DNA of 7,092 nt from Elusimicrobiota bacterium (GTDB lineage Bacteria; CG03; SLGR01; JAGXOG01), in contig JAQICQ010000133.1 of the NCBI GenBank assembly GCA_027858455.1, positions 1-7,092 of the forward strand, read 5' to 3'. This document shows, piece by piece, positions 1 through 6,000 of the stretch. The position numbers and the translations under genes are program-made. The notes beneath the pieces are model-generated. The model had not been told where the DNA came from, did not search any database, and was given only the letters and a program-made list of their open reading frames with translations. Position 1 is the stretch's first letter; the number at the start of each line of letters is the position of its first letter.

Positions 1-57
1 ACTAAAGTTAATATAATTACCGGAACTCCTATGGGGGAAAACTCGGTTTGGCAAGCA
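1..57 (+). other. C-terminal tail of an upstream lamin-tail domain
   Basis: Residues 1-19 contain a GTP-x2-x-NSVW motif (GTP at 8-10, NSVW at 14-17) immediately before the first FN3 domain. The complete LTD4 ends with the same pattern, GTP-x3-NSVW at residues 1934-1943, and LTD1 ends GTP-x3-NS at 617-624. A closing G-[ST]-P-x-x-x-N strand is typical of the LTD family. The protein therefore carries at least one more LTD upstream of the window. Only the last strand is visible, so its class (I or II) cannot be decided. Confidence 0.6.
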
Positions 58-3000
58 GAACCATCGCCGGCGGCAATTTCTGATCTTACTGCTTTAGCTG
101 GCTCAAATGAAGGGGATGTTGCTCTTAAATGGACTGCACCCGGAGATGATGGAACCTCGGGAAATGTCTCCGGAGGACTTTATAGGATTAAAGCTGCAAC
201 TTATGTAATTACTGCTGCTAATTTCAGTGCGGTCAGTATGAATATGCCGTATTCGTTTACATTAGATAAATCTACATCTTATACAACCAAGGGAGAGCAG
301 CATAATTATACTCTGACCGGCTTATATCCGGGAACAACTTATTATGCAGCAATAAAATTAAGGGATGCTACAGGGGAGTGGAATGTTTGGCCGGGAACCG
401 GTACGTCAGTTAACAGTAAATCTTTTAAATATGCATTAGATTTAGAACCGGAAATTGTACAAAATGTACAGCTTACCGCCACAGACGGAGAAATCTTAAT
501 TAATTGGACTGAACCAAATTTAAGGGATTTAGATTACTTTGAAGTTGAAAGGGATTCGTCAACTCCTTATGATTTTATTGATGCTTATACCTTTAATGTG
601 GATACCGGAGCAGTATCATACACAGATACGGGACTTGAAAACGGAGTAACTTATTACTACAAGGTAACTACATGGGATACATTTCCCTCCGGAACTGGAC
701 CAAGCGGTCTGTACAGTGTTGCTTTGTCCAGCAGTTACTCGGTCACAAAATCAACGAAACCTGAAATTGGCGTACCATTTGCACCTACCGGTTTTGCAGG
801 GGTTGTGCAGTCAACTTATTCAATTAATTGGACTTGGAATGATGTTCCCAGCAATGAAGAAGGATTTGAGATAAGAAATAAAGACGGCAGTGTAGCTGTA
901 GCTACCAATACTTTAACAGCGGATACTACCGAATGGACTCAAACCGGGCTGACGACGAACACATCTTCTTTATATGAAACAGTATACGCCTGGAATATGC
1001 AGGGATATTCATCGCCGAGTACTGCGGTTAGTTTCCCTGTTTATTCAAAGGCCCGAGCTCCGATAAATCTGCAAATTAGTAATGTGGCAGTATCCAGTGT
1101 TACTTTAAGCTGGGCTGTTAATTCCAATCCCTCCTGGACAAAATACGGGATTGCAAAATCAACAGATAATTTTAATGTTAGTTTTGATACCGGCGTAGTA
1201 TTTTCCGATGGTTTAACATCAAATACAACATCGATCACAAATTTAGAGAATGGCACCACTTACTGGTTCAGGGTATGGGCTTATAATGAAGACAGTGTGA
1301 AAACCGATTTTAGTAATATAAAGAGTACTCAGACAGAAAGTATTATTACAGTAGCTATAAACGAAATAGCCTGGATGGGAACTCAATCATCATCTTACGA
1401 TGAGTGGATTGAATTTTACAATAATACAAATTCGGATATTGATATTGCTAACTGGTCAATATACGGAGCGGATACTGAAGTTACTTTAAATTTTAGCGGC
1501 GCTGATCCAGATGGCAGTAATACTACGATTATACCGGCTAATGGATATCTAATATATGCAAATGCTGCTGATGTGTTTTCTTCCGGTGCATCAGTTGCTA
1601 TATGGGATAGTAGTATTGGTATGAATGCAGCTGGAGATCATCTTATTTTATACAATGCTCCGGATGGCGCCGGCAAAATTATTGATGAAGTTGATAATAA
1701 TGATGGTACCTGGATGGCGGGAAATTCGGATGAATCTATAACTATGGAAAGGATTGACTCGACCGTGGATGGAAATATTTCTTCTAACTGGGAAAATAAT
1801 AACCAGATTAATATAAAAGGGAAAGATGCGGACGGAAATAATATATACGGAACCCCCAAGTCAACTAACAGCGGTAACTATCCGCCGGATACGGTAGCAC
1901 CTAATGCCATAACAAATTTATCTGCGCTTACCGGAGATACCGCCGGAGAAATCATACTTTCCTGGACTGCTCCGGGAAATGACGGCACTTCCGGCAACAA
2001 TACCGCAACAGCTCAATATGAATTAAGGTTTGACACTTACGTTGTAAATAATACAACATCATGGTGGAATGAAGCAGTAGTATATGATTCAACCCGGACT
2101 GTGAAAAATCAGGGAAAAGCTGAAACGTTTACAGTTATGCGTGCCCCCGGGGCTACATACTGGTTTGCCATAAAAACTTACGATGCTTCCGGAAATGCTT
2201 CAGATATAGATACAAATACACAGAGTCAGTTAAGCGCTCCCCCCGATACCCAGGCTAAGGCTTTGGCCAAGGAGGGGTGGCTGGGGTCAGGAATAAGAAT
2301 TAATGAAGTGGCGCCTTCAGAGGACGTTGACTGGATTGAATTTTACAATTCTTCAAATACAGTAAATATAAATGGATGGGAAGTTTCTCATAATTTTTCA
2401 AAAACGAAAACTTTTCCTGATTTCACATTCAGCAGTGGTACGTATATTGTTCTTCATTTTGGTCCTGCAAAGGCCGATGAGAATAATAGCGATATCAACG
2501 GAAACGGTTATCGAGATTTTTATTATCCTATAGGAGAACTTAGTTCAGGGAAAAATACGCCTGCAGATTTTGTAATATCACTGAGGAATCCCTCGAGGTC
2601 AAATAAAATAGTTGATGCTTTAGCTGTTGCTGACAGAGAAGGAACTTCGTCTGAATGGCTAGGTGATTTATATGGATATCCTTCAAAATCTCAATGGACT
2701 TATACATTTACAAAGATAGACGAATTTAATGTAGCTCTGTCAAGCGGCCAATGGGTTGGGATAAAAGCTACAACTGATAACGACAGCACGGTTGAAGAAT
2801 ATTGTTTCTCATGGAAATATGGTAAAAGGGGGTATTCAATTAGCAGAGATAAATATTCTACTGACGGGACAGTTCCTTCACGTCTGGAATGGTCTGTAGC
2901 TGAGAATCCTACTATGGGTAAACAAAATTTTATAGATAATGATATTGATGAAACGGCGCCGGGGCAAATATCAGATTTAGAAGTTAGTAAGGGCCCCTAT

Positions 3001-6000
3001 AAAGGGAGTGTTAAAATTAGTTTTACTGATGTAGGCGATGACGGCGCCTCTGATGGGGGAGTGGTAAGTTCTTACGATGTAAGATATAGTTTAAGCCCTA
3101 TTGTAACAGAATCTAATTTTATAGACGCGACACCTGTAGTATTTGCTTCTAAAGAAAATGTCAAAGACAGAATGCGTGATAATGATCCTGCCGGGGATGA
3201 TATTGATTCTTTTGATATCTACTGGGAACCGGGAGCTCCCGGGAGCGCACAGGAACATATTATCAGTGAATTGTCGCCGGGAGTTAATTATTATTTTGCG
3301 GTAAAAGGAGAAGACGAACAGAGTAACAAGGGGTCAATGTCAACCGGAATAAATTTATCTACAAGCGCTTCTTCAACAGTTGGTTCTCCGGTTATGATAA
3401 ATGAGGTTGCGCCTCTTATTAATAATGGAAAGGATTGGGTTGAATTTTATAATGCCACCGGCAGTTCCATTAATATCGGGGGTTGGAAGATTTGTGTATA
3501 TGCCAATAGTGGAAAATCGTATAAGGATTATTTTAATACGGTGGAAGAATTACCCGAAAATTATATATTGCCGGCTGACGCATATCTTGTATTAAATTTT
3601 GGCGATATTCAAAGTAAAGTAGATGAAATCCCCCCAAACGACACAAATGGTAACGGGTATTATGATCTATACGACAGTTACGCTCAATTTAATGATGCGG
3701 ATGATATTGTTGTCCTTTTAGACAATGATTGGGTTATGGTTGATGCTATGTTTTATTCAAACCGCTCCGGCTCATTTAATGAAGAAGATTGGGATGATGT
3801 ATATGTTGAAAGTTCTTATTTTAATGATCAATGGGCGCCGGAGCAGACCAATGAATATACTATTAACAGTGAAGTCAAATGGGATAATTTTGCGGATTGG
3901 TCGCAGGGAACATCCGAAAAATCATTGGGAAGAGATGTGAACTCAACAGATACCGATGATACGGGGATAGCAAAAAATGATTGGTTATTAATGGATAGAC
4001 CTACCAGGGGAATAGAAAATGATTATATTCCCCCGGCGGCCATTACTGATTTAACAGCTCTTTCCGGCTCAGCTGAGGGCTCTGTTGCATTGAACTGGAC
4101 GGCTCCCGGTGATGACGGGACGGTGGGCAATAACTCCGATGGGTATTATGAAATACGGTATGCTTCCTATGCGGTAAGCGGTTCTTCATGGAGTTGGTGG
4201 AACAGTATTTCTTCGGATACATCTTCTGCGAATCTATATTCAGGCACAAGATTAAAAACCGGCCCCGAGGATCAAGGCAATCTTGAAACAGAAATAATGA
4301 ATAGTTTGTTTCCCGGGGTCACATATTATGTAGGTATAAAAACTTATGATAATATTGAAAATAATGCAGGGCTGGATGTAAAACTCGGTGGAAATAGCCC
4401 GGCATATGCAGTGGCTTTTGACACAAACCCTCCGGCTCCGAGCAATTTAACAGGTTTTGCGGAAGATTCACAGGTGCTTCTTCAGTGGACAGAGGTTGAT
4501 GTAGATGATTTTAACTTTTATAGGGTATATTACGATTCAGCAGCGCCTTTTAATAATAGTGATATGATTGTGGCTACAGAAACGACAAATAATTATTTTA
4601 TTGATGAAAATTTAACGAATAATAATACTTATTATTATAAAGTTAAAACCGTGGATAAAGAGCCGGGAATATTAGAAAGCAAATATTCCAACTTGTTTAA
4701 TATATATCCTGATGCCGGTAAAATCAGTCCGCCGGTAAATTTCACGGCTGTTTCAAATGCAACAGATACTATAAAATGGACATGGACGGACACATCTTCT
4801 TCCGAAGACGGTTTTAGGCTAATCGGTGAATCAGGAAGTATTATATTTTCCAGTAATACATTAAAAAGTCAGACCGGGGTGTATAAAACAACCAGCTGGT
4901 TTCAGACGGGCATGTCCCCTAACCAGGTTTCTTCTATTAAGAGCATTGTAGCGGTTAATTCGTTAGCTCAATCAAAAGAGGTTTCAGTATCCGATTATCC
5001 AATTTACAGCAGGGCTAATAAACCCGCTAATTTACAGATAGCCAATGTGGGGATTTCAAGTATGACCATAAGCTGGAACAGCAATAATAATCCTCCCGGA
5101 ACAAGGTTCGGTATATCCATGTCAACTGATAATTTTGTAGCCGATTCAGAGGTTATTGCTAGTTATGCAACGGACTTTATCACTACTAATAAAATTTTCA
5201 GAAATTTAGATTGGGATACAACTTACTGGTTTAAGGTATGGGCCTATAATAACAATGAGGTCAAGACAGACTCTTTGGGGCCTGTTGTCAAACAGACCAA
5301 AGGTATTATTGAAGTTGCCATAAATGAAATAGCCTGGGCCGGCACAGATTTTTCATTTCGTCATGAATGGATTGAGCTTTACAATAATACTAATAGAGAT
5401 TTAGATTTAACCGGCTGGAAAATAGTAGCTATCAACAAAAAATCTACTGCTACAATTACAAGCGCAGAGGGAGATTTAAATAATTCTGTTATTTCTGCCG
5501 GAGGGTATTATCTACTTGAGTATTCTACCGACACAATAAATGATATCCAGGGCGACTTTGAAGATGGGCCCCCCTACAGTTTTTTAAATAATGATGGCGA
5601 ATATCTTAAATTATTAAACAACAATGATAAAATAATTGATGAAGTGGATTGTTCCGGCGTATGGTTTGCCGGAACTAATAATCCCGTTTATTCAATGGAA
5701 AGAGAAAACACTTATGGAAGCGGCAGCGATTCAACTAACTGGTCAGATAATGACGGTGTTACTATAAACGGTCATGATTCAGGTGGGACTGCAATCAATG
5801 GAACACCGCGTGCTAAAAATTCTGTTTGGGTTCCCGGACTGGATTTTATAAAGCCGGGCTCCGTGACGGACCTTACGGCGCTCGCCGTCGACTCAGAACA
5901 AGGTATACAATTATCTTGGACTGCTCCCGGAGATGATGGTTATTCTGTAAACAATTCTGGTGGTTCTTATGAGATTAAATTTGCTACATTTTCTTTTGTG

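Larger units (their letters stand above)
70..1872 (+). repeat. Multi-domain repeat block, copy 1 (FN3 A-B-C-D plus class I LTD)
   Basis: This is the first copy of a five-domain block of about 600 residues; the second copy is at 4030-5826. Corresponding landmarks are spaced 1316-1327 residues apart: WTAPGDDG at 44 and 1366, the B-domain Trp at 169 and 1496, the C-domain WTW at 277 and 1593, the D-domain SW at 370 and 1691, and INEIAW at 453 and 1774. Residues 353-391 align without gaps to 1674-1712 with 23 of 39 identical. Residues 451-485 align to 1772-1806 with 23 of 35 identical. The A, B, C and D domains are clearly different subtypes, so the shared order reflects duplication of the whole block and not generic FN3 similarity. 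Confidence 0.85.
4030..5826 (+). repeat. Multi-domain repeat block, copy 2 (FN3 A-B-C-D plus class I LTD)
   Basis: Second copy of the five-domain block first seen at 70-1872, with the same subtype order and nearly the same length (599 versus 601 residues). Type D and the start of the LTD are the most conserved segments (about 60-66% identical in the gapless stretches counted). The A, B and C domains keep mainly the core motifs. Even at DNA level the TYWF-x-VWAYN segments (1258-1290 and 5221-5253) remain visibly alike. The divergence suggests an old duplication and makes an assembly artefact unlikely. Confidence 0.85.

Noticed and set aside
1041..1259. 72-codon open frame on the - strand
   Set aside because: Lies entirely inside well-conserved FN3-4 coding sequence on the + strand; no ribosome binding site or recognisable product.
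1638..1859. 73-codon hydrophobic-looking open frame on the - strand
   Set aside because: Antisense of LTD1; its hydrophobicity follows from Asp/Asn/Glu codons read backwards.
2269..2279. AAGGAGGGG followed by GTG, looking like a ribosome binding site and internal start
   Set aside because: The GTG is out of frame with the gene, and the purine run is better explained by the GC-rich linker patch; no independent ORF follows.
3401..3940. Two short + strand frames (3401-3595 and 3725-3940)
   Set aside because: Out-of-frame readings of LTD3, whose own frame carries the conserved INEVAP, DWVEFYN and NGNGYYD motifs.
4043..4249. 68-codon open frame on the - strand
   Set aside because: Antisense of FN3-7, which has clear WTAPGDDG and WWN motifs on the + strand.
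5569..5574. Run of six C as a possible sequencing frameshift
   Set aside because: LTD4 motifs are in the same frame on both sides (GGYYLLE before, IIDEVDC and GTP after).
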